Notes under the pieces: generated by a model
What the model saw: only the letters and a program-made list of their open reading frames with translations
What the model was told of the DNA's origin: nothing
The model's database searches: none
Made by a program: the position numbers and the translations under genes
Source: DASSWB01 sp035705495
Lineage (GTDB): Bacteria > Bacteroidota > Bacteroidia > Flavobacteriales > Flavobacteriaceae
DNA: 64,000 nucleotides
Assembly: GCA_035705495.1 (NCBI GenBank)
Contig: DASSWB010000022.1
Coordinates: 1 to 64,000, forward strand
Reading direction: 5' to 3'
In this document: positions 36,901 through 44,258 of the stretch, piece by piece
Layout: every line of letters starts with the position of its first letter
How positions within the stretch are numbered: position 1 is the stretch's first letter

Positions 36901-37427
36901 TAACCGATTTCCTTTCCTATAAATTATATCCCAAGGTTTTTACCGACTTCTATAATTTTCAGTTGAAATACAGCAATGTTTCCACAATTCCGACGAAGAA
37001 TTTTTTCTACGGAATGGAAATTGGCGAGGAAATAATTGTTGAACTTGACAAGGGAAAAACATTGATTATTCAGCTTTTATCAATTGGAAAACCGAATGCT
37101 GAAGGGAAAGTGAAAATATTTTTCAAAGTAAATGGTCAAACACGAAATGTTGAGGTTCCAGATAGAAGTGTCAAAGTAATACAAGAAGTACATGAAAAAG
37201 CCGACAAGAAAAACGATAAGCATATAGGTGCGCCTTTACAGGGCCGACTTTCATCAATATTGATAAAAGAAGGTGCGAAGGTTAAGAAAAATGAACCTCT
37301 GTTTGTTATAGAAGCCATGAAAATGGAAACCACGATCACGGCTAATATTTCTGCCGAAGTGGAAAAAATTATGCTAAAAGAAGGGACAATGATGAATTCT
37401 GAAGATTTGGTGATAGTGTTGAAATAA
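33975..37427 (+). CDS. pyc: Pyruvate carboxylase
   Basis: A biotin enzyme of 1,150 residues from the ATG at 33975 (a second ATG follows directly; an ATG 57 bp upstream is less likely). It turns pyruvate and bicarbonate into oxaloacetate. Biotin carboxylase occupies residues 1-450 (KKVLVANRGEIAIRVFR, GYGFLSENA, GGGGRGMRV, VEVNPRIQVEHTVTE). Carboxyltransferase occupies about 530-800 (FTDTTMRDAHQSLLATRMR, HLHTHDTSSVQAATYL with metal ligands). The biotinyl domain is C-terminal: AMKMET carries the biotinylated Lys 34 residues before the end. It is one continuous alpha4-type polypeptide. birA in this window can charge it. A hairpin terminator follows. Confidence 0.97.
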   Translation: MMKIKKVLVANRGEIAIRVFRSCTEIGIRTVGIYTYEDRYSLHRYKADESYQIGSNSDPLKPYLNIGEIIQVALDNDVDAIHPGYGFLSENAKFAQACEDNGIIFIGPSPSVLSSLGNKVKAKEVAVASDVPIIKSNENELTDIKTALSEAKEIGYPVMLKAVSGGGGRGMRVIRDESELKKAFTESKREALNAFGDDTVFIEKYLENPKHIEVQIVADNFGNIVHLFERDCSVQRRHQKVIEFAPSFGLKQETKDKLYEYAIAICKAVDYNNIGTVEFLVEGDEVYFIEVNPRIQVEHTVTEIVVNFDLVKTQIFIAGGYKLSDRQIKIGKQEDITANGFALQCRITTEDPTNDFKPDYGTITTYRIASGFGIRLDAGSVYQGSTVSPFFDSMLVKVSAHGRSLDGACRKMRRALAEFRIRGVKTNMAFLDNILSDEKFRNGDVTVNYIKDNPQLFKIKETRNRATKLVEFLGDVVINGNEDVKIGLGDRKLVNPKIPWYRKSVEYPKGTKDLLTEYGPEKFSRWLMHENKIHFTDTTMRDAHQSLLATRMRTYDMMKVAEGFAKNHPEVFSMEIWGGATFDVCLRFLKEDPWERLRLLRKAIPNILFQMLLRGSNGVGYKAYPDNLIERFVIESSENGIDIFRIFDSLNWMESIAPCIEHVRKHTDGLAEGAMCYTGDILNPKETKYNLEYYVQLAKDIENAGAHILAVKDMAGLLKPYAAFELVSALKSNLGIPVHLHTHDTSSVQAATYLKAIEAGVDVVDVALGGLSGLTSQPNFNSMTHMMKYHDRENRLNNQKLDEYSNFWEATREYYFPFESGLKAGTGEVYRHEIPGGQYSNLKPQAESLGLKDQFHEITQMYSRVNNLFGDIIKVTPSSKVVGDMAQFLVSNDLTIEDVLKRGENLSFPESVKSFFRGDLGQPVGGFPEEIQKIILKGEKPYNDRPNAHLEPIDIDAEFEEFKETFKIGIGKEWEITDFLSYKLYPKVFTDFYNFQLKYSNVSTIPTKNFFYGMEIGEEIIVELDKGKTLIIQLLSIGKPNAEGKVKIFFKVNGQTRNVEVPDRSVKVIQEVHEKADKKNDKHIGAPLQGRLSSILIKEGAKVKKNEPLFVIEAMKMETTITANISAEVEKIMLKEGTMMNSEDLVIVLK

Positions 37428-37428
37428 A

Positions 37429-37457
37429 AAAACCTGTGGAAATTTCCGCAGGTTTTT
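37429..37457 (+). terminator. Rho-independent terminator after pyc
   Basis: CCTGTGG (37433-37439) pairs with CCGCAGG (37446-37452), including one G-T pair, followed by five T residues. The preceding A run makes it usable also by the convergent lipoprotein gene. Confidence 0.85.
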
Positions 37458-37478
37458 GAATTTAAGGATGTGAAAAAA

Positions 37479-38669
37479 TTAATAGTTTCCTGAACCAGAT
37501 ACGCTGTAACTTGAACCATTTTCGCTGGCCGTGTAAGAAAAATTGAAGGAATTGGCCCCTGTTTTTGTGAGACTCCCAGTTGTATCAAGATAACCGAAAT
37601 TATCCAGAATGAATAATTCACAATCTCCAGCTTCCGAAAAAGGAGTTAATTGAAAAGTTCCAGAGCTGGCGTCGGGCATATTATAAACGATTACTGAATT
37701 GCCATCTGAAGATGCGATCACAACATCTTTTCCGGAACCACATTGTGAAGCAGGAACCGCAATACAAGTACCCGAAAAAGTACTTCCATTATAGGAAAAA
37801 GATCCTTGACCCGAAACCATTTCGGAAGGACATGAAAACGTATATTCCCAAGCAGTTCCACCATTTTCACAACCGGAAACAACAACTTCAATTTCGTTTC
37901 CCATTGCAGGATTGTAGGCAAATACGAATTGCCCCTCCGCTCCAATATACCCATTCGCTTCGGTGGCTACGTTGCAATTGGCGGCCCTTCTTAAAGTGCT
38001 TCTGTCGGTTTGAGGACCCGTTCCGCCCAACCATGTTCCATTTTGGAAAATATCGATTTTATCCGGAACTGTGAAAGTTTCATATTCAACGGTTATAATC
38101 CCCATCTCATTCGAAGCATCAAATATATTACTCGTTAAACCCTCACCTCCAGAAACCTTGGTGGTATCACAATTACTGGAATCCGTTACCGTAATATTGA
38201 TTTCATAGATCAAGCCGACATTTCCCGCACTATCATAAAATTGCAGTAATAAAGTAAAATTGCCCGGACCTACTATGGAAGGTAAATCGATGGGAATGGA
38301 AATAAGCCCCGCGGAAGTGTTGGCATTGATTGGCACATTAAAGTAAGTGGAAGCGCCTTGTACCTGAATGTGAACCCCCACGATATTGCTTTGTGAAGGT
38401 GCGGCGACATCCGATGGAAGGTAAATTTGTCCGCCCGAGGAATATGAAATATTGGTATCCATATTGGAAGCGGTTGGAGCCACAGAAGCATCCGAAGGGT
38501 TTGGCAAATCGGGTGAGTTGACTACTTGTGCATTGGGTATTACCAATACTTGAGACAAAGCGTCCGGATCTGAGGGGGAAACCCCGCTTCCCGAACCGTC
38601 TTCATCTTTGGAGCAATTGACCATTAGGAGGATCAATACTAGCAGTGGAAAGAGTTTGATTTTTTTCAT
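37479..38669 (-). CDS. Hypothetical surface or periplasmic lipoprotein
   Basis: 396 residues. The lipoprotein signal (LLMVNCSKDEDG, lipid Cys19) has an acidic +2 to +5 stretch, which in Bacteroidota may act as an export signal to the cell surface. After a Ser/Pro/Asp linker, residues about 60-165 look like an Ig-like beta domain (FTLLLQFYDSAGNVGLIYEINITVTD). The second half carries several Cys residues (CDTT, NCNVAT, GCENG, SCPSE, TCIAVP, SQCGSG, GDCELF) and a C-terminal Thr/Ser/Gly-rich end, compatible with disulfide-stabilised domains. No family recognised. Its leader contains a hairpin at 38771-38802. Confidence 0.85.
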   Translation of the reverse strand: MKKIKLFPLLVLILLMVNCSKDEDGSGSGVSPSDPDALSQVLVIPNAQVVNSPDLPNPSDASVAPTASNMDTNISYSSGGQIYLPSDVAAPSQSNIVGVHIQVQGASTYFNVPINANTSAGLISIPIDLPSIVGPGNFTLLLQFYDSAGNVGLIYEINITVTDSSNCDTTKVSGGEGLTSNIFDASNEMGIITVEYETFTVPDKIDIFQNGTWLGGTGPQTDRSTLRRAANCNVATEANGYIGAEGQFVFAYNPAMGNEIEVVVSGCENGGTAWEYTFSCPSEMVSGQGSFSYNGSTFSGTCIAVPASQCGSGKDVVIASSDGNSVIVYNMPDASSGTFQLTPFSEAGDCELFILDNFGYLDTTGSLTKTGANSFNFSYTASENGSSYSVSGSGNY

Positions 38670-39138
38670 ATTTGAAAAGTTGGTAGTTGCTTACTCTGGT
38701 TACAGTTTTCAGCTTCCCTGTTGTTTTGTTTCAAGACGCAATACGATAAAACTTGAAATAAAAACGAAAAAATCCGAAAAACTCCTCGAGTTGTAACGGA
38801 TTGCAGATTGGTTTACAAGAAAAATGATTTCCTCATAATTGTATGATTTTAAGTGAATAATTATTAAATATAGATAATTTAAGCCTAATGATTTACTAAG
38901 CTAACTGTTAATTTTATGTGCTTTATAACAGCAAGGTTTTTTTAATGCGAAAATTGTTTATTTCTGCCAGTATCATCCTTTAATCCATCAATTGTTCCAT
39001 AGTAAAAGTGGATCACGACGTAAAAGAAAGAACACAATAAAAAAAATGTTTTTCGTTTTCATTACAAATCCTTCTTTCTTGGTTACAATTTTTTGAAAGT
39101 CTGAAAAAAGTAAATGGTTATATTTAAATTCTGAAAAT
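38670..39138. other. 469-bp intergenic region between the lipoprotein gene and the UDG-like gene
   Basis: AT-rich with no ORF of support. It holds the hairpin described at 38760-38802. No consensus TAnnTTTG box was found by eye close to either start, so the promoters for both genes remain unplaced. Confidence 0.6.
38760..38802 (-). promoter_or_regulatory. Terminator-like hairpin in the leader of the lipoprotein gene
   Basis: Outer arms AATCCG (38771-38776) and CGGATT (38797-38802) enclose an inner AACT/AGTT stem. On the minus strand it is followed by a T-rich run (TTTTTTCGTTTTT). It lies about 100 bp upstream of the ATG at 38669. It may be an attenuator or the end of a small RNA; not proven. 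Confidence 0.4.
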
Positions 39139-39792
39139 TTGTTTCACCACAAGCATCCCTATCCTCCTTTTATTCCCGAGAATGCCACTAAATTGATAGT
39201 GGGCACATTACCACCACCTCGATTTACCGTTTCACAATTGAAGGAAGGTGATGTCGATTTCTGCTACGGAAGTCGAGATGGTTTGTTGTGGCCTGTTATA
39301 AACAAGGTTTTTGATTTGGGTTTAAAATTTGAAACCACTCCAGAAGCTGTCCAACAAAGAATTGATTTTTTAAATACCCGCGGAATTGGAATTTGCGACA
39401 CGGTTGAAAGTTGCAGACGTGAGAAAATAGATGCTTCCGATTTGGGAATGCAAGATGTAGAATTACGCGATTTAATCAGTATTTTAAAAAAGCATCCGAA
39501 AATTGACACCCTGCTTTTTACAGGTGGAAACAGTAAAAACGGACCCGAATATTTTTTTAGAAAATTACTGAAATCAAAGAATATGAAGTTGGAACTCGTA
39601 GAAAATGAAATTCCACGTATTCATCAATTTATTTTGGATGGCCGAATAATAAAAACAGTTTCACTAACGGCACCATCCGGATCTGCCAATCGTGCCATTG
39701 GCGGTATGCAGCTTTACAAAGATTTGAAAAAACAAAACCCTGAATTCAATACAATCGATTTCAGGGTGATGCAGTATCGGGAATTTTTGTAA
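39139..39792 (+). CDS. Uracil-DNA glycosylase superfamily-like protein, TTG start
   Basis: 217 residues starting at TTG 39139-39141; no in-frame ATG lies between it and the conserved part, which begins HKHPYPPFIPENATKLIVGTLPP. That block resembles the GSFPS/GTLPP nucleotide-binding loop of the MUG/UDG superfamily. DFCYGSRDGLLWPVINKVF and GIGICDTVESCRREK match the second conserved region (the F/Y-WP helix and the Asp/Cys motif), and the C-terminal SLTAPSGSANRAIGG is a plausible third loop with a Ser-Gly-Ser core. It may be a DNA glycosylase or a relative with another base specificity. Single gene. Confidence 0.7.
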   Translation: MFHHKHPYPPFIPENATKLIVGTLPPPRFTVSQLKEGDVDFCYGSRDGLLWPVINKVFDLGLKFETTPEAVQQRIDFLNTRGIGICDTVESCRREKIDASDLGMQDVELRDLISILKKHPKIDTLLFTGGNSKNGPEYFFRKLLKSKNMKLELVENEIPRIHQFILDGRIIKTVSLTAPSGSANRAIGGMQLYKDLKKQNPEFNTIDFRVMQYREFL

Positions 39793-40169
39793 GATTTTAA
39801 GGGGTTTTATCCGAGATTGGATCTTTTACGCTTGTCGTCGGTCGTATCTTAAATTTTTTTCTCTTTGACCTCAATCTTCCGGAAGTTCCAAGTGAAATTT
39901 TTCCTCTCTTGGTTTTTTGTCCCCTTTTTCCATTTATTTCTTATTCTGCTGATCTTTTATCGTTTTTTTATCAATATCGAATTCATTCCGTTTCGTATCC
40001 GTCTTGCCAAATTTGTTGAGTGGCTCATTGGCAGATCTATCTTTTCTTTTTAATCTTTCATCTTCTATCCGTCCCATTTGTTCTATTTTTTAGTTCTTTT
40101 TAAATATAGAAAAATGAATTCCTTTTGAAGAATGAAAACAAATAAAATAATGTTAATAGCCAAAAAAAA
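39793..40169. other. 377-bp region between the UDG-like gene and trpG/pabA
   Basis: Apart from the doubtful 47-codon minus-strand ORF at 39934-40077, I see no terminator, repeat or RNA gene. The plus strand is strongly T-rich and reads as an artefactual hydrophobic ORF. Confidence 0.5.
39934..40077 (-). CDS. Doubtful small charged protein (47 aa)
   Basis: ATG at 40075-40077 and TAA at 39934-39936. The product begins MGRIEDERLKRKDRSANEP and is very rich in Lys, Arg, Asp and Asn, with no membrane segment. The frame continues after the stop with a second ATG-started stretch of 20 codons. No family is recognised and no promoter is clear; amino-acid composition is plausible for a small disordered protein but it may be chance. 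Confidence 0.3.
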   Translation of the reverse strand: MGRIEDERLKRKDRSANEPLNKFGKTDTKRNEFDIDKKTIKDQQNKK

Positions 40170-40736
40170 TCAGGAACTCAACCAGTTGGATATCATGGTT
40201 TTACCTTGAGGAGTCAAAATTGATTCGGGGTGGAATTGTACTGCTTTCAAGTCGAAACTACGGTGACGAAGCGACATAATATTTCCGAAGTCGTCAATAG
40301 AAGTAATTTCCAAGCAGTCGGGAAGGTTTTTGTTCACTGTCCAAGAATGATAACGACCGACTTGAATCTTTTTTTCCATTCCAAAAAAAAGAGATTCATC
40401 TTCCACTTGAATTGAGATATTGTGTGCAACCCCATGAAACACTTGGTTCAGGTTTTCAAGTTTTCCACCAAAGACTTCCGCAATGGCTTGCTGACCCAAA
40501 CAAACACCCAAAATACTTTTTGAAGCGGAATAAGTAGAAATAATCGATTTTAAAATTCCTGCTTCTGATGGCAAACCCGGTCCTGGAGAAAGTAAAATTT
40601 TATCATAAGGTTTAACATCATCCAATTCCAGCGCGTCATTCCGCACCACTGAAACCAGACAATCGTTCGCCTCTATATAATGCACCAAATTGTAAACAAA
40701 GGAATCATAATTATCAATAACGAGGATTTTTTTCAT
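40170..40736 (-). CDS. Glutamine amidotransferase, anthranilate or aminodeoxychorismate synthase component II
   Basis: 188 residues from the ATG at 40736 (MKKILVIDNYDSFVYNLVHY). The class I amidotransferase triad is present: Cys79 in GVCLGQQAIAEVFGG, with His and Glu in VQFHPES. The oxyanion region is LSPGPGLPSEAG. TrpG and PabA cannot be separated on sequence alone, and no trpE or pabB gene is in the window, so either pathway (tryptophan or folate) is possible. A CAAAACTA box (TAGTTTTG on the minus strand, 40754-40761) lies 18 bp upstream. Confidence 0.9.
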   Translation of the reverse strand: MKKILVIDNYDSFVYNLVHYIEANDCLVSVVRNDALELDDVKPYDKILLSPGPGLPSEAGILKSIISTYSASKSILGVCLGQQAIAEVFGGKLENLNQVFHGVAHNISIQVEDESLFFGMEKKIQVGRYHSWTVNKNLPDCLEITSIDDFGNIMSLRHRSFDLKAVQFHPESILTPQGKTMISNWLSS

Positions 40737-40841
40737 TTTGGAAAATTGGATCACAAAACTATGGTTTTTAAAATATTAAATTGAAAAGTTTCAATGTAAA
40801 ATGCGGATAGGATTTTGTCGTTTTTGTTGTTTATTTATTTC

Positions 40842-40849
40842 TACATTTG
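40842..40849 (+). promoter_or_regulatory. Putative -7 element for the rhodanese gene
   Basis: TACATTTG matches TAnnTTTG; a TTTG lies 24 nt upstream (40814-40817). Transcription would begin near 40855. Confidence 0.5.
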
Positions 40850-40885
40850 CCATTCATTCAAATGATAATTATAAAACCACTATAT

Positions 40886-41197
40886 ATGAAGGATTTAAAT
40901 CAAGAAGAATGGCGGGAAAAAACTTCCGAAGACAAAGATGCTATAATCATTGATGTACGGACACCAGAAGAGGTGGAAGATGGTTTCATACCGGGCGCAA
41001 TAAATGTTGATATTTATGATGCTCCGGGATTCATGAACAAAATAAATTCATTGGATAAAGAAAAAAACTACTATATCTATTGTAAATCGGGTGGACGGAG
41101 TAGTCAAGCCTGTGCAATCATGGAACAAATCGGATTTGACAACACCTATAATTTAAGTGGGGGGTTTTCTCAGTGGAATGGCGAAAAGGAGGTATAA
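40886..41197 (+). CDS. Rhodanese-like domain protein
   Basis: 103 residues from the ATG at 40886 (MKDLNQEEWREKT); an in-frame ATG at 40862 is possible and adds 8 residues. One rhodanese domain: AIIIDVRTPEEVEDGFIPGAINVDI is the CH2A signature and YYIYCKSGGRSSQACAIMEQIGF carries the active-site Cys in the loop CKSGGRS. GGFSQWNG ends the domain. Such single-domain proteins carry sulfane sulfur. It is probably cytoplasmic; the physiological partner is unknown. Confidence 0.88.
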   Translation: MKDLNQEEWREKTSEDKDAIIIDVRTPEEVEDGFIPGAINVDIYDAPGFMNKINSLDKEKNYYIYCKSGGRSSQACAIMEQIGFDNTYNLSGGFSQWNGEKEV

Positions 41198-41236
41198 CTT
41201 TCTCATGTTAAGGTTTTTATGCGCTTAAAAAAAATC

Positions 41237-41252
41237 TTATCTTATAAGATAA
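41237..41252. promoter_or_regulatory. Perfect 16-bp palindrome upstream of the 3D-domain gene
   Basis: TTATCTTATAAGATAA, a perfect inverted repeat, ends 15 bp before the ATG at 41268. It could be an operator for a dimeric regulator; it is not followed by a T tract long enough for a terminator on either strand. Confidence 0.4.
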
Positions 41253-41267
41253 AAAGAAAAATTGGTG

Positions 41268-41741
41268 ATGAAGTTGATTAAAACAAAACATATAATTACG
41301 GTTCTCGCTATTTTGTTTCTGTATTTACCATTAAGTTGTCAGGAAAACACAGCAGAAGAAGAACTCACCCAAAAACAAATTTCTTTGGAAGAGGAAGAGT
41401 GGGTTGAATGGATTCCTCTTGAAGTCAAGGCTTCTGCTTATAATTCTATTGAAGAACAAACCAAAAAAGGAAACGTGGGAGTTGCCGCTTGGGGCGATAC
41501 TTTAACGCCAGGAGTAAAAGCAATTGCTATTTCCAACGATTTGCTAAACATGGGACTCGCGCATAATACGCCCGTCAAAATTGATGGTTTAGATGGTATT
41601 TATTATGTCAAGGATCGGATGCATCCGAGGTGGAAGAATAAAATCGATATTTATATGGGAATCGATATTCGAAAAGCCAGAAATTGGGGGGTTCGGAAAG
41701 TGACTATTTACGTGCGGCCCGAAGATCTTAAAAAAAGTTAA
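41268..41741 (+). CDS. 3D-domain lipoprotein
   Basis: 157 residues from the ATG at 41268 (a GTG and a TTG lie directly before it in frame). A lipoprotein signal ends LPLSCQEN (lipid Cys24). After an acidic linker, residues about 50-150 form a 3D domain: VKASAYNSIEEQTKKGNVGVAAWGD, AIAISNDLL, then VKDRMHPRWKNKIDIYMG with the Asp triad that names the fold. The double-psi barrel is shared with lytic transglycosylase MltA and RlpA, so an envelope polysaccharide substrate is likely. It is anchored in the envelope. Neighbouring genes give no further hint. Confidence 0.85.
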   Translation: MKLIKTKHIITVLAILFLYLPLSCQENTAEEELTQKQISLEEEEWVEWIPLEVKASAYNSIEEQTKKGNVGVAAWGDTLTPGVKAIAISNDLLNMGLAHNTPVKIDGLDGIYYVKDRMHPRWKNKIDIYMGIDIRKARNWGVRKVTIYVRPEDLKKS

Positions 41742-41824
41742 ATTATCTATATCTGAATTCCCGTTTAAAAATAATGCCTTTTTTTTGTATTCGATATAAA
41801 TGCTATTCTTTTCTCAATTTGTTT

Positions 41825-41840
41825 TTTTGGTTAACCAAAA
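41825..41840. promoter_or_regulatory. Perfect 16-bp palindrome upstream of the subtilase gene
   Basis: TTTTGGTTAACCAAAA lies 97 bp before the ATG at 41938. It is a candidate operator site; no -7 box was found by eye in the gap. Confidence 0.4.
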
Positions 41841-41937
41841 GTTTCAAAAAACAATCTTAAAGCAAGGTTAATTGTTTCAATTTTAAGTAATGAAAGTTTT
41901 AGATTGTTAGTGATTAATAATTTAAAACGTTTTCATT

Positions 41938-43182
41938 ATGAAAAAAATCTTTACTACTCGATTGATTGCCATGGTGTTCGCTATGGCTTTTTTCATGGTT
42001 TCTTGTTCCAAGGACGAAGAAATTTCAACTGAAACTTCCGAAATGCAACAAGTAAAACCTTTTTATTCCCAGCCTATTCCCGGACAATACATTATTGTTT
42101 ATAAGGAAAATGGAGATACACAGGGAAAATATGCAGATAGAAAAATGGAAGTACAGGAAAAAACCCAAGAACTTCTTTCAAAAAACGGAATTCCTTCAGC
42201 AAAAATTTTAAATACGTATAGTGCGGCCTTAAAAGGAGCAACAGTAAAAATTTCTGAGGCTGAGGTCAATTTATTAAGAGGAAATGAGGAAATAGCCTAT
42301 ATAGAGCAGGATAGAATCTTAGCACTGGCGCCACCATGTGGAACACCGAACGGAGGACCATGTGATCCGGGAGATGGAGGTGGAGATGATGGAAGCAGTG
42401 ACGGTGATTCTACACAAGAAATCCCTTACGGCATCACACGCGTAAATGGAATTTCTTCTTACACAGGTTCCAATGTAGCGTGGATTTTGGATTCTGGAAT
42501 TGATTTGGATCACCCAGATCTTAATGTTGATGCTTCCAGAGGATTTAATGCTTTTACTTCTGGAAAAGATGGCCAATCCTTGGATGATGGTAACGGTCAT
42601 GGTTCTCATGTTGCCGGTACAATCGCAGCTTTGAACAATAGTATTGGAGTTGTTGGAGTGGCTCCAGGCGCAACCGTTGTTCCGGTAAAAGTTCTCAATA
42701 GTAGAGGTAGCGGATCATATTCTGGTGTTATTGCCGGTGTAGATCACGTTGCGGCTCATGGATCTAATGGGGATGTGGCAAATATGAGTTTGGGCGGACC
42801 GGTTTCACAGGCATTGGATGATGCTATTTTATCCGCTTCCCAAAACGGAATTAAATTCGCGCTCGCTTCTGGAAATGAAAGTACCGATGCGAACAGTAGT
42901 TCCCCAAGTCGTGTAAATGGCTCAAATATTTACACAATTTCAGCGATGGACAGTAATGACAATTGGGCCTATTTTTCAAACTACGGAAATCCTCCCGTAG
43001 ATTACTGTGCTCCAGGAGTAAATGTTACATCTACCTGGAAAAATGGTGGGTATAATACAATCAGTGGGACTTCAATGGCTTCACCTCACGCAGCTGGTGT
43101 GCTTTTGCTCGGAAACGCTTCAACGGACGGAACAGTGAGCGGTGATCCAGATGGAAATGCCGATCCAATCATAGTACACTAA
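41938..43182 (+). CDS. S8 family serine protease (subtilase) with I9 propeptide and lipoprotein signal
   Basis: 414 residues. The signal ends FFMVSCSKDEE (lipid Cys23). An inhibitor I9 propeptide fills about 45-130 (GQYIIVYKENGDTQGKY ... AYIEQDRI). A Gly/Asp-rich linker follows (about 134-160). The proteinase K-like catalytic domain has Asp185 (AWILDSGIDLDHPDL), His221 (GHGSHVAGT), oxyanion Asn313 (ASGNES) and Ser379 (SGTSMASPHAAG). The C-terminus is short, with no T9SS sorting domain. Autoprocessing after the propeptide should leave the lipid anchor on the propeptide and free the enzyme. A hairpin terminator follows the gene. Confidence 0.94.
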   Translation: MKKIFTTRLIAMVFAMAFFMVSCSKDEEISTETSEMQQVKPFYSQPIPGQYIIVYKENGDTQGKYADRKMEVQEKTQELLSKNGIPSAKILNTYSAALKGATVKISEAEVNLLRGNEEIAYIEQDRILALAPPCGTPNGGPCDPGDGGGDDGSSDGDSTQEIPYGITRVNGISSYTGSNVAWILDSGIDLDHPDLNVDASRGFNAFTSGKDGQSLDDGNGHGSHVAGTIAALNNSIGVVGVAPGATVVPVKVLNSRGSGSYSGVIAGVDHVAAHGSNGDVANMSLGGPVSQALDDAILSASQNGIKFALASGNESTDANSSSPSRVNGSNIYTISAMDSNDNWAYFSNYGNPPVDYCAPGVNVTSTWKNGGYNTISGTSMASPHAAGVLLLGNASTDGTVSGDPDGNADPIIVH

Positions 43183-43203
43183 TGGTTTGGTATATAATTA
43201 GAA

Positions 43204-43232
43204 AACCGGTCATTGAACGACCGGTTTTTTTA
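43204..43232 (+). terminator. Rho-independent terminator after the subtilase gene
   Basis: AACCGGTC (43204-43211) pairs with GACCGGTT (43219-43226), followed by a run of T residues. Confidence 0.9.
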
Positions 43233-43395
43233 TTCTTGAAAAATTATAGCGAAGTCGAGTTTAATTTCTGAATTTTCACATGTGCTTATTCGCTCTGAAA
43301 TCCTTTTTGTTCTGATGATTTCCTCGGATTTTAAGTTTAAAGAGTGTTGTACTGTGAATTAACGAAGCCTGGAATAGGTGCAAAGCAAGATATTT

Positions 43396-44184
43396 TCAGT
43401 CGTTAAACTTCCTGTATTTCGCCGTCATGAACATATAAATCGCATAACCAATCAATCCCGCGGCCACAATTCCCATTAACCAAGCTCCGAAGGCAGATTC
43501 CCGTAAAAATGAAAATGCTTCGGTTGTTGTTTTTATTTTTGATGGATTTGATGTTATTGCAGCGCGGACTGCAAAATACCCTATGATAATAAAAAGTATT
43601 CCGCGTGAGGAAAGTCCGAAAACTGCGGAATTTTTTATTGTTTTCCGCCGTTTCTCTTCCATCTTCGATTTCTCGTCAAATTTCCTCCAAAATGTTTCTT
43701 TATAGATTTTATAAAATTGAAAAAGGCCAATGAAAATGAGAATAGCACCAATAATTCCGATTACAATCAATCCTATTTCGCTGGCTAAAAAAGATGTGTT
43801 TTCGGAACTTGTTGAACTTCCTCCTGTATTCCCCGCATTTATGACTCTCAAGATGGCTAAAATGGCCAATCCTATATAAATGCAACCACTGGCAAAAAAT
43901 GCAATTCTTTTTAATTTGCCATTTTTGTTGGCGCTTATTCCTTCCGGATCAGAAATTGCTTGAAACAATCTCCAGGACGCGTAGCACAACAGTCCGAGTG
44001 CAAGAATAACCAATAAAGCATTTCCAAATGGTTGTTTGTCCAAAAACTGGAGCACTTGTAATTTTCCCGTTTTTTGTCCTCCCAAATTAAAAGAAGCCAT
44101 TAAAGTTAGTACACCAGCTATGGCATACACGCTTCCTTTTGCAACATAACCCGTACGGGCAATTTTCACCAATTTATGATCCAT
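43396..44184 (-). CDS. DUF1206 membrane protein
   Basis: 262 residues with six hydrophobic helices arranged as three repeats of about 85 residues, each opening with a GY-K-G/S-R-G or GxxYIGxA type motif (RTGYVAKGSVYAIAGVLTL, FFASGCIYIGLAILAI, GLSSRGILFIIIGYFAVRA), the DUF1206 pattern. Function is not known. It ends near the region between the subtilase terminator and its own start; it lies 74 bp downstream of the L,D-transpeptidase gene and may share its message. Confidence 0.9.
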   Translation of the reverse strand: MDHKLVKIARTGYVAKGSVYAIAGVLTLMASFNLGGQKTGKLQVLQFLDKQPFGNALLVILALGLLCYASWRLFQAISDPEGISANKNGKLKRIAFFASGCIYIGLAILAILRVINAGNTGGSSTSSENTSFLASEIGLIVIGIIGAILIFIGLFQFYKIYKETFWRKFDEKSKMEEKRRKTIKNSAVFGLSSRGILFIIIGYFAVRAAITSNPSKIKTTTEAFSFLRESAFGAWLMGIVAAGLIGYAIYMFMTAKYRKFND

Positions 44185-44258
44185 TATATTTTTTAGATAA
44201 ACAAATAATTCTTGTTAGCGGTATATCAAGATGTGTTGAAAGTCTGGTCAATGATTCT

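Noticed and set aside
37136..37621. Minus-strand ORF of 161 codons spanning the pyc end and the lipoprotein start of the next gene.
   Set aside because: It crosses a terminator and two well-supported genes.
39865..40053. Plus-strand hydrophobic ORF of 62 codons.
   Set aside because: A T-rich composition yields a run of Phe, Leu and Ile; no start signal or promoter; the minus strand gives a more plausible though still doubtful charged ORF.
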